NCBI RefSeq assembly: GCF_016806125.1
Contig: NZ_CP047166.1
Span: 992,001-1,056,000, forward strand
DNA: 64,000 nucleotides
Direction: 5' to 3'
From: Ponticoccus alexandrii
Lineage (GTDB): Bacteria; Pseudomonadota; Alphaproteobacteria; Rhodobacterales; Rhodobacteraceae
Shown: positions 1 through 7,747 of the stretch, one piece after another
Numbering within the stretch: position 1 is the stretch's first letter
Layout: each line of letters starts with the position of its first letter
Position numbers and translations under genes: made by a program
Notes under the pieces: model-generated
What the model was told of the DNA's origin: nothing
Database searches by the model: none
Seen by the model: only the letters and a program-made list of their open reading frames with translations

Positions 1-91
1 CCAGCATCTCGGCGGTCAGCGCGTTGGCCTTGTCGGGCCGGTCCAGCACCGCGATCCAGAGGCCGGACGCCTCTTTCTCCAGCCGGATCAC
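1..91 (-). CDS. Enoyl-CoA hydratase/isomerase family protein (N-terminal fragment)
   Basis: Only the first 30 codons lie in the window; the gene runs off the left edge. The fragment reads MIRLEKEASGLWIAV and then LDRPDKANALT, the usual first strand and turn of crotonases, in which an R-P-x-x-x-N-A-L/x-T stretch precedes the helix leading to the acyl-CoA pocket. The GTG start overlaps the TGA of the upstream dehydrogenase by four bases (GTGA), so the two are translationally coupled and probably act in one acyl-CoA or hydroxyacyl-CoA pathway. The substrate cannot be told from this piece. Confidence 0.7.
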   Translation of the reverse strand, partial: MIRLEKEASGLWIAVLDRPDKANALTAEML

Positions 92-837
92 GCGACGCCG
101 ACCTGTGCGCGGATGCCCTCGTCGCGCAGGCTGATCTCGTCGCCGAGATAGCCGTCGGCCTCGGACCCGCACATCCAGACCAGCGCCTTTGCGACCCACT
201 CGGGCGGGATATGGTCGGACCAGTCCAGCTGGCTGACCGGGTTGATGCCCGAGGCCTTGATGTCGCGCTGCATCTGCGTGGCCACCGTGCCCGGCGAGAG
301 CGAGATCGCCCGGATGCCCTGCGCGCCGTATTCCTTGTGCGCCATCTTGGTCAGCATCAGCGCGCCCGCCTTGGAGGCGCAATAATGCGACCAGGCCTCG
401 ACCGGGCCATGCGCCGCGCCCGAGCCGATGGTCAGCAAGGAGCCGCCGCCGGCCTCCAGCATCACCGGCAGGGCCGCGCGCATGCCGTGAAAGACCCCCT
501 TGAGATTGACGTCGATGACCTCCCCCCATGCGGCGGGGTCGGCCTCGGCCATATGGGCGATGGGTTCGATCGCGCCGGCGTTGTTCACCAGAACATCCAG
601 CGAGCCATGCGCCTTCAGGCAGTTCTGCACGGCCTGCTCGACTTCCCAGTAGCGGGCAATATCGCAGGGGATCGCCACGGCCTGTGCGCCGATCTCTCCG
701 GCGAGGTCGGCGATTGCCTCGGCAGAGCGCGCGACCAGCGCCACCTTTGCCCCGGCGCGCGCGAAGGCGCGTGCCGCATCGGCGCCGATGCCCCGGCTCG
801 CGCCGGTGATCATGACGGTTTTTCCGCTGAGTTCCAT
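88..837 (-). CDS. SDR family NAD(P)-dependent oxidoreductase
   Basis: A 249-residue classical short-chain dehydrogenase. The Rossmann motif TGASRGIG is at residues 11-18, NNAG at 85-88, and the catalytic set Asn111, Ser139, Tyr152 and Lys156 (YCASK) is complete. The length is standard for single-domain SDRs that oxidise or reduce an alcohol or ketone with NAD(P). It overlaps the following enoyl-CoA hydratase gene by four bases, which suggests a role in hydroxyacyl or ketoacyl turnover, but the substrate is unknown. The start ATG at 837 has no better alternative nearby. Confidence 0.9.
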   Translation of the reverse strand: MELSGKTVMITGASRGIGADAARAFARAGAKVALVARSAEAIADLAGEIGAQAVAIPCDIARYWEVEQAVQNCLKAHGSLDVLVNNAGAIEPIAHMAEADPAAWGEVIDVNLKGVFHGMRAALPVMLEAGGGSLLTIGSGAAHGPVEAWSHYCASKAGALMLTKMAHKEYGAQGIRAISLSPGTVATQMQRDIKASGINPVSQLDWSDHIPPEWVAKALVWMCGSEADGYLGDEISLRDEGIRAQVGVA

Positions 838-964
838 GACAGTTTCCTTATGCGTCTCGCCTTCGTGGTAAAGGCAACCTAGTATGGAATCCAGTCCCTT
901 GACCGGTCCCGGAATGGCCGGTCATCTTGGGGTATTGAATATGAACCCACAGAAGAGGTGCATT

Positions 965-2485
965 ATGCAACGGTTCGCAACAGCCTCGGTCCTGGCCCTG
1001 ATGGCGGCAGCCGGTCAGGTGCAGGCAGAGGTCACGCCCCAGCAGGTCTGGGACGATTTCGAGGCCTATATGACCGGTTTCGGTTACCAGGTTTCCGCGC
1101 GTGAAGTGATGGAGGGCGACACGCTTACCATCGGCGATCTGACCATGGTCGTGCCGGTGCCCGAAGAAGAGGCCACCGTGACCATCACGATGTCCGGGAT
1201 GACCCTTGCCGATACCGGCGACGGCGCGGTGCGCATCAGCTACCCGGAACAGATGCCGATGACCCTGACCTTCTCAGAGGGTGAGGAAACCGCCGCAGAG
1301 CTGGTCTTCGACATGTCCCAAAGCGATTTCGACATGGTCGTGTCGGGCGATCCTGGCGACATGCTGTATACCTTCTCGGCCACCTCTGTCGGGCTGAAGC
1401 TGGCCGAGATCATGGCGGAGGGCGAGCAGATCCCGTCCGAGCTTTTCGACGTCACCTTCGACATGGGGCCGATGGAAGGCACCCAGCACACGCTGATCGA
1501 GGACGGCCTGCGCAAGATCACGCAGGACGTGACGCTGGGCGACCTGACCTATTCGCTGATGTTCGACGATCCCGAAAGCGATGACGGCGGCACCATGTCG
1601 GGCCGCTTCACCGGCCTCGCCTCCTCGGGCACGACCGAGATCCCCGAAGGTGCGGATTTCGCCGACCCCACGGCGCTCTTCACCGCCGGGCTGATGATGG
1701 ACGTGGTGATGTCGCACACCGGCGGCGAGAACCAGTTCAAGGTGACGGAACGCTCGGGCACGACCGAGGGCGCCTTCTCCTCGACCGGTGGCGAGCTTGG
1801 CGTGGCGATGAACGCCGACAGCCTGACCTACGCGATCTCGGCCTCGGGCCAGACGGTCGCGGTCTCGGGTCCCGAACTGCCGCTGCCGATCAATGCGGAA
1901 CTGGGAGAGCTGGGCTTCTCGGTGACCATGCCGCTGTCGGAATCCGACACGCCGAAGCCGGCGGCGATCTCGGTCCTGCTGGGCGAGTTCACCATGTCGG
2001 ACATGCTGTGGAACATCTTCGATCCGCAGCAGGCGCTGCCGCGCGACCCGGCGACCGTGGCGATCAACCTCGACGCCGAGGTGACGCCCAAGGTCAGCCT
2101 GCTCGACCCCGAAGCGATGGAAGAGATGGGCGAGTCGGGCATGATGCCGGGCGAACTGAACAGCCTCAAGCTGACCGACCTCGTGGTCGACGCCGTGGGA
2201 GGCAAGATCACCGGTTCGGGCGATTTCACCTTCGACAACACCGACCTGGCTACCTTCGACGGCCTGCCGCGGCCGATGGGCGAGGTGAACCTTAACATCT
2301 CCGGCGCCAACGGTCTGATCGACAAGCTGATCGCCATGGGCCTGATGCAGGAGCAGGACGCGATGGGCGCCCGGATGATGCTGGGCATGTTCACCGTGCC
2401 GGGCGCAGAGCCGGACAGCGCAAGCTCGAAAATCGAGATCAACGAGCAGGGCCACGTTCTGGCGAACGGCCAGCGCATCAAGTAA
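965..2485 (+). CDS. DUF2125 domain-containing exported protein
   Basis: A 506-residue protein with a Sec signal peptide (MQRFATASVLALMAAAG, cleavage after VQA near residue 21), followed by VTPQQVWDDFEAYM, the opening typical of roseobacter DUF2125 proteins. The remainder is rich in Asp, Glu, Gly, Thr and Met with beta-type periodicity and no membrane segment, so it is probably periplasmic or envelope-associated. The frame stays open upstream to 884, but the ATG at 965 is preferred because it starts the signal peptide and follows an AGAAGAGG ribosome site. A strong terminator follows. The function of the family is not established. Confidence 0.8.
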   Translation: MQRFATASVLALMAAAGQVQAEVTPQQVWDDFEAYMTGFGYQVSAREVMEGDTLTIGDLTMVVPVPEEEATVTITMSGMTLADTGDGAVRISYPEQMPMTLTFSEGEETAAELVFDMSQSDFDMVVSGDPGDMLYTFSATSVGLKLAEIMAEGEQIPSELFDVTFDMGPMEGTQHTLIEDGLRKITQDVTLGDLTYSLMFDDPESDDGGTMSGRFTGLASSGTTEIPEGADFADPTALFTAGLMMDVVMSHTGGENQFKVTERSGTTEGAFSSTGGELGVAMNADSLTYAISASGQTVAVSGPELPLPINAELGELGFSVTMPLSESDTPKPAAISVLLGEFTMSDMLWNIFDPQQALPRDPATVAINLDAEVTPKVSLLDPEAMEEMGESGMMPGELNSLKLTDLVVDAVGGKITGSGDFTFDNTDLATFDGLPRPMGEVNLNISGANGLIDKLIAMGLMQEQDAMGARMMLGMFTVPGAEPDSASSKIEINEQGHVLANGQRIK

Positions 2486-2504
2486 GCTTTTGCGAAACAG
2501 AAAG

Positions 2505-2541
2505 AAAAGGGCGGGCCCGCGGGTCCGCCCTTTTCCTTTTT
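2505..2541 (+). terminator. Rho-independent terminator after the DUF2125 gene
   Basis: A 14-base-pair stem (2505-2518 with 2521-2534, one G-T pair) built on AAAAGGGCGGG, followed by CCTTTTT. It begins 19 bases after the stop codon at 2485. Confidence 0.85.
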
Positions 2542-2589
2542 GCATCTCTTCCGGCAACTCCGACCCAGGGGACAGTCGCTGCGCGCCTG

Positions 2590-2645
2590 TACGAGAGGCG
2601 CTGCCTCTCGTACTCTCCGAGGTATTTTCGGACCAAAGAAGACCG
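2590..2645. repeat. Dispersed intergenic repeat, copy 1
   Basis: The segment forms a hairpin from TACGAGAGGC and GCCTCTCGTA and continues with CTCTCCGAGGTATTT and a GACCAAAGAAG stretch. The first 38 bases recur with two changes at 14015-14052. It lies between convergent genes, just beyond the 3' end of the short-chain dehydrogenase gene at 2692. Other family members are at 3544, 14005, 46001 and 56815. Confidence 0.75.
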
Positions 2646-2691
2646 AAAGGCGTTTTGTTGGCCAGTTGTGACGCCCGCCGGGTTGGCCGGG

Positions 2692-3441
2692 TCAGACCCG
2701 CAGCGCCGGAAGCCCCACGCCGGTGGATTCAAAACCGCCGTCCACGGCGACGATCTGCCCGGTGACGTACGAGGCCTTCTCGGAGCACAGGAAGACGATG
2801 ACCTGAGCCAGCTCATCCTCCGAGCCATAGCGGTTCAGCGGGATGGCATCGTGATAGGCCTTGATGATCTCGGGCGAGTGCACCGCCATCGACAGCTTTG
2901 TCTTGACCGGCCCCGGTGCCACGCAGTTAACCCGGATGCCGTATTCGCCGAACTCCGCCGCGAATTGCTTGGTCAACTGGATCACCGCCGCCTTCGAGGT
3001 GCCATAGGCCACTCGCAGGGTGGAGGCGCGCAGCCCGCTGATCGAGGCGATGTTCAGCACCGCGCCCCGGGTCTCTTTCAGCGCGTCCGCGCAGGCCTGC
3101 GTGCAGAGGAAGACGCCATCGAGGTTGGTCTCCATCACCCGGCGCCACATGGTGAAATCGTGGTCCGCCACCGGGCCGAATTCGGCCACACCCGCGTTGT
3201 TGACAAGCGCGTCGATGCGGCCCGACCAGTCCAGCGTCTCGCGCACCATGGCGTTGACGTCCTGCGGGTTCGACACGTCGCGCACCACCGGCAGGACGTT
3301 CTGCCGCTCCGCCGCCACCTTCGCCAACTCTTCGCCGTCGCGGTCCAGCATGGCCACCTGCCAGCCTTCCTTGAGGAACAGGTCCGTGGTGGCCAGCCCG
3401 ATGCCGCGCGCGGCCCCGGTGACGATTGCGCATTTGGTCAT
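2692..3441 (-). CDS. SDR family oxidoreductase
   Basis: A 249-residue classical SDR of the 3-oxoacyl reductase type. TGAARGIG is at 8-15, NNAG at 81-84, and the catalytic residues are Asn106, Ser133, Tyr146 and Lys150 (YGTSK). The C-terminal GxxxAVDGG-like ending (IVAVDGGFES) matches the family. It stands alone, convergent with the DUF2125 gene, and has repeat copies on both sides (2590-2645 and 3544-3685). The reaction is NAD(P)-dependent alcohol/ketone conversion; the substrate is unknown. Confidence 0.9.
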   Translation of the reverse strand: MTKCAIVTGAARGIGLATTDLFLKEGWQVAMLDRDGEELAKVAAERQNVLPVVRDVSNPQDVNAMVRETLDWSGRIDALVNNAGVAEFGPVADHDFTMWRRVMETNLDGVFLCTQACADALKETRGAVLNIASISGLRASTLRVAYGTSKAAVIQLTKQFAAEFGEYGIRVNCVAPGPVKTKLSMAVHSPEIIKAYHDAIPLNRYGSEDELAQVIVFLCSEKASYVTGQIVAVDGGFESTGVGLPALRV

Positions 3442-3543
3442 GATCTACTCTCCAGATTCCGTTCGGGGTGACATGTCACAGCTTGCGCGTGAAGGGAAGA
3501 TGAGCGGGGCCTTGGCCGGGGCGTGGGTGGCGCCGGTGCAATG

Positions 3544-3685
3544 AGTATTTGGACAGAGAAGAAGCAGGGCGCGCGCGCAATTGGAAAGGCCTCGGCCTGC
3601 CCCATCAGGGGCGCGTCCCCCGGCTTCTTCTGTCCAGAAATATCCCGGGGGAGCGAAGCGGGGGCAGCGCCCCCTCCGCCCGTGG
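3544..3685. repeat. Dispersed intergenic repeat, copy 2 (inverted arms)
   Basis: Left arm GTATTTGGACAGAGAAGAAG and right arm CTTCTTCTGTCCAGAAATA form an imperfect inverted repeat around a 55-70 base centre. The right arm is followed by a GC-rich tail (GGGGGAGCGAAGCGGGGGC, then a GGGGGC/GCCCCC hairpin). It sits directly after the stop codon of the hydroxylase gene that ends at 3695. Confidence 0.7.
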
Positions 3686-3694
3686 CGCAGGCGC

Positions 3695-4906
3695 TTAGCC
3701 GCGCATCAGGTCGGGCAGGTCGCCGGTCAGCCCCGCCGCCTCGCGGATCACGCCGCGGCGCAGGCCGGGCAGGGCGCCAAGCGCCGCCATGCCAAGGTCG
3801 CGGCCCATGCGCGCCAGCGGGTTGTCGTTGGAAAACAAGCGGTTGAAGAGGTCGGTCGAGGCCGCCAGCGTGGCGGTGTCGAAGCGTCGCCAGCGCTCGT
3901 ACCGCGCCAGAACGGCGGGGGCGGCGATGTCTTCGCCGCGCCGCTGGGCATGGCTCAGGACATGGGCCAGCGCCGCCACGTCGCGCAGCCCGGCGTTCAG
4001 CCCCTGACCCGCGATGGGGTGCATGCCGTGCGCCGCGTCGCCGACCAGCGCCAGCCGCTCGGCCACGAGGTGGTTCGCCAGCGTCAGGCCCAGCGGATAG
4101 GTGAAACGCGCCCCGGCCAGCGCGATCTCTCCGAGAAAGGAGCCGAAGCGGGGGCGCAGCACCTCGAGGTATTGGTCGTCGGGCAGGGCGTTGATCGCCT
4201 TGGCGCGGGCCTCGGTCTCGGACCAGACGATGGAGCTGCGGTTTCCGGTCAGCGGCAGGATCGCCAGCGGCCCGGGTGGCAAGAACAGCTGATGCGCGAC
4301 GCCGCCGTGGGGTTTGTCGTGCGCGATGGCGCAGACCAGCGCGGTCTGGCCGTAGCCCCAGCCGGTGCGGCGGATGCCCGCGCGCTGCGCCACCCCGCTT
4401 TGCCGCCCGTCGGCGCCGACCAACAGGCGGCCCATGATCATCGTCCCGTCTTCCAGCGTGACAGAGGCGCCCTCGGGTGCGGTCGATTGGGCCGTGACCC
4501 GCGCGCCGTCGCGATGGCTCACCAGCGGCTCCGCCTCCATCGCCTCCAGCAAGGCGCGGCGCAAAAAGCGGTCCTCGACCATGTAGCCCATCGGGCCTTC
4601 CTCGATTTCGGCGGAATCGAAATGCAGCCCGAGAAAGACCTCGGCCTCGCCGACGCGCCCGTCGGTCACCTTGATCTCGCGCATCGGCTGGGCGTCCCCG
4701 GCCAGCCCCTCCCACAGGCCCAGCCCGGCCAGCATCCGCTGCGAGGCCAGCGCCAGCGCGTAAGAACGCCCGTCGAAGGCGTCCCCCGACCGGGTGGTGG
4801 CGGGCAGGGCATCCAGCACCACCGAGGACAGGCCCGCCCGGGCGGCGGCGAGGGCAAGGGCGGGGCCGTTCAGGCCGCCGCCCACGATGATCAGGTCGTG
4901 TTCCAT
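3695..4906 (-). CDS. UbiH/UbiF/VisC-type FAD-dependent hydroxylase (ubiquinone biosynthesis)
   Basis: A 403-residue class A flavin monooxygenase. The dinucleotide motif GGGLNG is at 9-14, the DG motif GADG at 164-167, and the GD motif GDAAHGMHP with the following AGQGLN at 289-304. This set and length define the UbiH/UbiF/COQ6 family, which hydroxylates the ring of ubiquinone precursors at the inner membrane using O2 and NAD(P)H. The frame is open far upstream, but the ATG at 4906 puts the GxGxxG motif at the usual distance from the N-terminus. It diverges from the amidase gene. Which ring carbon it hydroxylates cannot be told here. Confidence 0.88.
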   Translation of the reverse strand: MEHDLIIVGGGLNGPALALAAARAGLSSVVLDALPATTRSGDAFDGRSYALALASQRMLAGLGLWEGLAGDAQPMREIKVTDGRVGEAEVFLGLHFDSAEIEEGPMGYMVEDRFLRRALLEAMEAEPLVSHRDGARVTAQSTAPEGASVTLEDGTMIMGRLLVGADGRQSGVAQRAGIRRTGWGYGQTALVCAIAHDKPHGGVAHQLFLPPGPLAILPLTGNRSSIVWSETEARAKAINALPDDQYLEVLRPRFGSFLGEIALAGARFTYPLGLTLANHLVAERLALVGDAAHGMHPIAGQGLNAGLRDVAALAHVLSHAQRRGEDIAAPAVLARYERWRRFDTATLAASTDLFNRLFSNDNPLARMGRDLGMAALGALPGLRRGVIREAAGLTGDLPDLMRG

Positions 4907-5068
4907 GGCGCGCAATATGAACCGCCGCGCGGGATTGTCCATGCGCCCCGCTGCCGCTACCGTCCGCCGCGAAGTGGTCCGGCGCGAACCTGTCGCGTCA
5001 GGGACCGGAACCATGGTGCGCGGGCCGGGGCGATGGCGCGGACCACGCAAGGCAAAGGGGCAAGAGCG

Positions 5069-6409
5069 ATGACCGACTGGACCAGCATGAGCGCGGCGGA
5101 TCTGGGGCGCGGCATCGGCGCGGGAGAGATCGACCCGGTGGCGCTGACCGAGACCTTTTTCGACGCGATCCGGACACATGCCTTCACCGACCGCATCTAT
5201 GCCCGCCTGACCGAAGACCGCGCCATGGCCGAGGCCGAAGCGGCGCGCGACCGCGCACGGCTGGGGCTGCGCCGGGGGGTGCTGGATGGCGTGCCGATCA
5301 GCTGGAAGGACCTCTACGACACCGCTGGGGTCGCGACAGAGGCGGGCTCGGCGCTGCTGAAGGGGCGCACGCCGGACCGGGACGCCGAGGTACTGCGCAA
5401 CGCCACGCAGGCCGGGCTGGTCTGCCTTGGCAAGACGCATATGTCGGAACTGGCCTTCTCGGGGCTGGGGCTGAATCCGGTGACGGCCACGTCTCCTTGC
5501 GTGAACGACCATGACGCCGCGCCGGGCGGGTCGTCGTCAGGCGCTGCCGCTTCGGTAGCCTTCGGCCTCGCGCCCGCCGGGATCGGGTCGGACACCGGCG
5601 GCTCGGTGCGGCTGCCCGCCTGCTGGAACGACCTCGTAGGCCTGAAGACCACCGTGGGCCGCCTGCCGCTGACCGGTGTCGTGCCGCTGATCACCAGCTT
5701 TGACACGGTCGGGCCGCTCTGCCGCACGGTCGAGGATGCGGCGCTGCTATTGGGCGTGCTCGAAGGCGCCCCGGCGCCCGACCTGCGCAATCCGCCCGCC
5801 GTGAAGGGCCTGCGTCTGGGCGCGCTTCAGACCATCGTGCTCGATGCGATGGAAGAGGCGCCCGCCCGCGCCTACTGCACCGCGCTGGAACGGCTGGAAG
5901 GGGAGGGGGCCGAGATCGTGCCCTTCGACTTCCCCGAGATCGAGGGGCCGAACGGCGTTTCCGGCATGCTTTACAGCGTCGAGGCATGGGCCACGTGGCG
6001 CGAGGCCATCGAGGCCGATCCGCAGGCGATGTTCCAGCCCATCCGCGAGCGTTTCGAACTGGGCAAGACGCCCGCTGCCGCCGACTTCGTCGCCGCGTGG
6101 AAGCGGCTGGAAGAGGTCCGGCTGATCTGGGCCGAACGCACGGCGGGCTTCGACGCGGTGATCGTGCCGACCGCCCCGAATCTGCCGCCCAAGGTCGAAA
6201 TGCTGATGCAATTGGGCGAGACCTTCGCCAAGGCCAACCTGCTGACGTTGCGCAACACGCGGGTCGGAAATCTGCTTGGCGGGGCCATCGTGCAGCTGCC
6301 CACGGACACGCCAAGCTGCGGCGTCTCGCTCATGGCGCCGCCCATGGCGGAGCATCGCGTGCTGCGGCTGGCGGCGGGGGTCGAATCCCTCTTGCGGGGC
6401 GTTGCGTAA
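5069..6409 (+). CDS. Amidase signature family protein
   Basis: A 446-residue amidase-signature enzyme. The catalytic Ser-cisSer-Lys triad is visible as Lys80 (ISWKDLYDTAG), Ser155 (PGGSSSG) and Ser179 (GSDTGGSVRLPA), with the same spacing as in GatA. It hydrolyses an amide or transfers ammonia from it. The start at 5069 was chosen over the much longer open frame because homologous proteins begin about 75-80 residues before the catalytic Lys. GatB and GatC are not beside it, so it is more likely a stand-alone amidase than the Glu-tRNA amidotransferase subunit. Confidence 0.88.
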   Translation: MTDWTSMSAADLGRGIGAGEIDPVALTETFFDAIRTHAFTDRIYARLTEDRAMAEAEAARDRARLGLRRGVLDGVPISWKDLYDTAGVATEAGSALLKGRTPDRDAEVLRNATQAGLVCLGKTHMSELAFSGLGLNPVTATSPCVNDHDAAPGGSSSGAAASVAFGLAPAGIGSDTGGSVRLPACWNDLVGLKTTVGRLPLTGVVPLITSFDTVGPLCRTVEDAALLLGVLEGAPAPDLRNPPAVKGLRLGALQTIVLDAMEEAPARAYCTALERLEGEGAEIVPFDFPEIEGPNGVSGMLYSVEAWATWREAIEADPQAMFQPIRERFELGKTPAAADFVAAWKRLEEVRLIWAERTAGFDAVIVPTAPNLPPKVEMLMQLGETFAKANLLTLRNTRVGNLLGGAIVQLPTDTPSCGVSLMAPPMAEHRVLRLAAGVESLLRGVA

Positions 6410-6544
6410 ACCTTTTCACGCATTGCGACTTTCCCGCCACATCCGCCGCCAAGGGTCGGAGGATTCTGGACAGACACCCCCCATATTTCGTATCCTTCCG
6501 GAAAGCGGGGCGTCCATGATCCCGCATCCAGAGGCAGTCCATCC

Positions 6545-7723
6545 ATGTTCCCCGAGCGGTTCTCGAACCTACCGGCCTATGCGTTCCCGCGTCTGCGGGC
6601 CTTGCTCGACTCGCATCCTGCGGGTGGTCCGGTGCTGCACATGTCGATCGGCGAGCCGAAGCACCCCTTTCCCGACTGGGTCGGGCCGGTCATGGCCGAG
6701 CACGCCGCCGACTTCGGGCGCTATCCGCCGAACGAGGGCACGCCCGCTCTGCGCGCGGCGATCTGCGGCTGGCTGGGGCGGCGCTATGGCGTGACGCTCG
6801 ACCCGGAGCGTCAGGTGATGGCGCTGAACGGCACGCGCGAGGGGCTGTACAACGCCGGCATGGCGCTGATCCCCGAGACCAAGAACGGCCAGCGCCCGGT
6901 CGTGCTGATGCCCAACCCCTTCTATCAGGTCTACATGATCTCGGCGATTTCCGTGGGGGCCGAGCCGGTCTTTGTCCCCGCGACAGCCGAGACCGGGCAC
7001 CTGCCGGATTTCTCGTCGGTCGCCCCCGAGGTGCTGGAGCGCACGGCGATGGTCTATCTCTGCTCGCCCGCGAACCCGCAGGGCGTGATGGCGAGCGCGG
7101 ACTACTGGGCCGACCTGCTGGCGCTGGCGGAGAAGCACGACTTCCGCATCGCCGCGGACGAGTGCTACTCCGAGGTCTACCGCGACACGGCCCCGGTGGG
7201 CGCGCTGGAGGTGGCCGCGAAGATGGGCGCCGACCCCGAGCGGGTGCTGGCCTTTCATTCGCTGTCCAAGCGGTCGAACCTGCCGGGCCTGCGCTCGGGT
7301 TTCGTCGCGGGTGGACCCGAGAGCATCGCCCGCATGAAGCAGTTGCGCGCCTATTCGGGCGCACCGCTGCCCCTGCCGGTGCAGCATGTGTCGGAACGGC
7401 TGTGGGGGGACGAAGAGCACGTCACCGCCAGCCGCGCGCTTTACGCGGCGAAATACGCGCTGGCCGACGAGATTCTGGGGCATGTCCCCGGCTACATGAG
7501 CCCGCAGGCGGGCATGTTCCTATGGCTGCCTGTTCCGGACGGAGAGGCGGCGACCCTGAAGCTCTGGCAGGAGACCGGCGTGCGGGTGCTGCCCGGCGCC
7601 TACCTGTCGAAGGCGCAGCCCTCGGGCACGCCGGGCGCGGGATACATCCGGGTCGCCCTCGTGGCGCCCTTTGAAGAGACCAAGGCAGGACTGACGGCGA
7701 TCAGGGACTGCCTGTTTGCATAA
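6545..7723 (+). CDS. Class I/II PLP-dependent aminotransferase (succinyldiaminopimelate transaminase-like)
   Basis: A 392-residue fold-type I aminotransferase. The PLP lysine is Lys242 in HSLSKRSNLPG, with Asp205 and Tyr208 (AADECYSE) to hold the cofactor and the substrate carboxylate arginine in the C-terminal GYIRVAL segment. The sequence style (LHMSIGEPKHPFP, then NGTREGLY) resembles DapC, which forms N-succinyl-LL-2,6-diaminopimelate for lysine and peptidoglycan synthesis. It lies directly before ftsK, so a cell-wall role fits. The exact substrate is inferred from resemblance only. Confidence 0.85.
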   Translation: MFPERFSNLPAYAFPRLRALLDSHPAGGPVLHMSIGEPKHPFPDWVGPVMAEHAADFGRYPPNEGTPALRAAICGWLGRRYGVTLDPERQVMALNGTREGLYNAGMALIPETKNGQRPVVLMPNPFYQVYMISAISVGAEPVFVPATAETGHLPDFSSVAPEVLERTAMVYLCSPANPQGVMASADYWADLLALAEKHDFRIAADECYSEVYRDTAPVGALEVAAKMGADPERVLAFHSLSKRSNLPGLRSGFVAGGPESIARMKQLRAYSGAPLPLPVQHVSERLWGDEEHVTASRALYAAKYALADEILGHVPGYMSPQAGMFLWLPVPDGEAATLKLWQETGVRVLPGAYLSKAQPSGTPGAGYIRVALVAPFEETKAGLTAIRDCLFA

Positions 7724-7747
7724 CTATAAAAGACGGTGAGGCGAGGC

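Noticed and set aside
2590-2645. The repeats as CRISPR units
   Set aside because: Copies are single, far apart and imperfect; there is no regular repeat-spacer array and no cas gene.
5069-6409. The amidase as the GatA subunit of Glu-tRNA amidotransferase
   Set aside because: The catalytic spacing is the same, but gatC and gatB are absent nearby and the flanking genes are unrelated. It is called as a general amidase.
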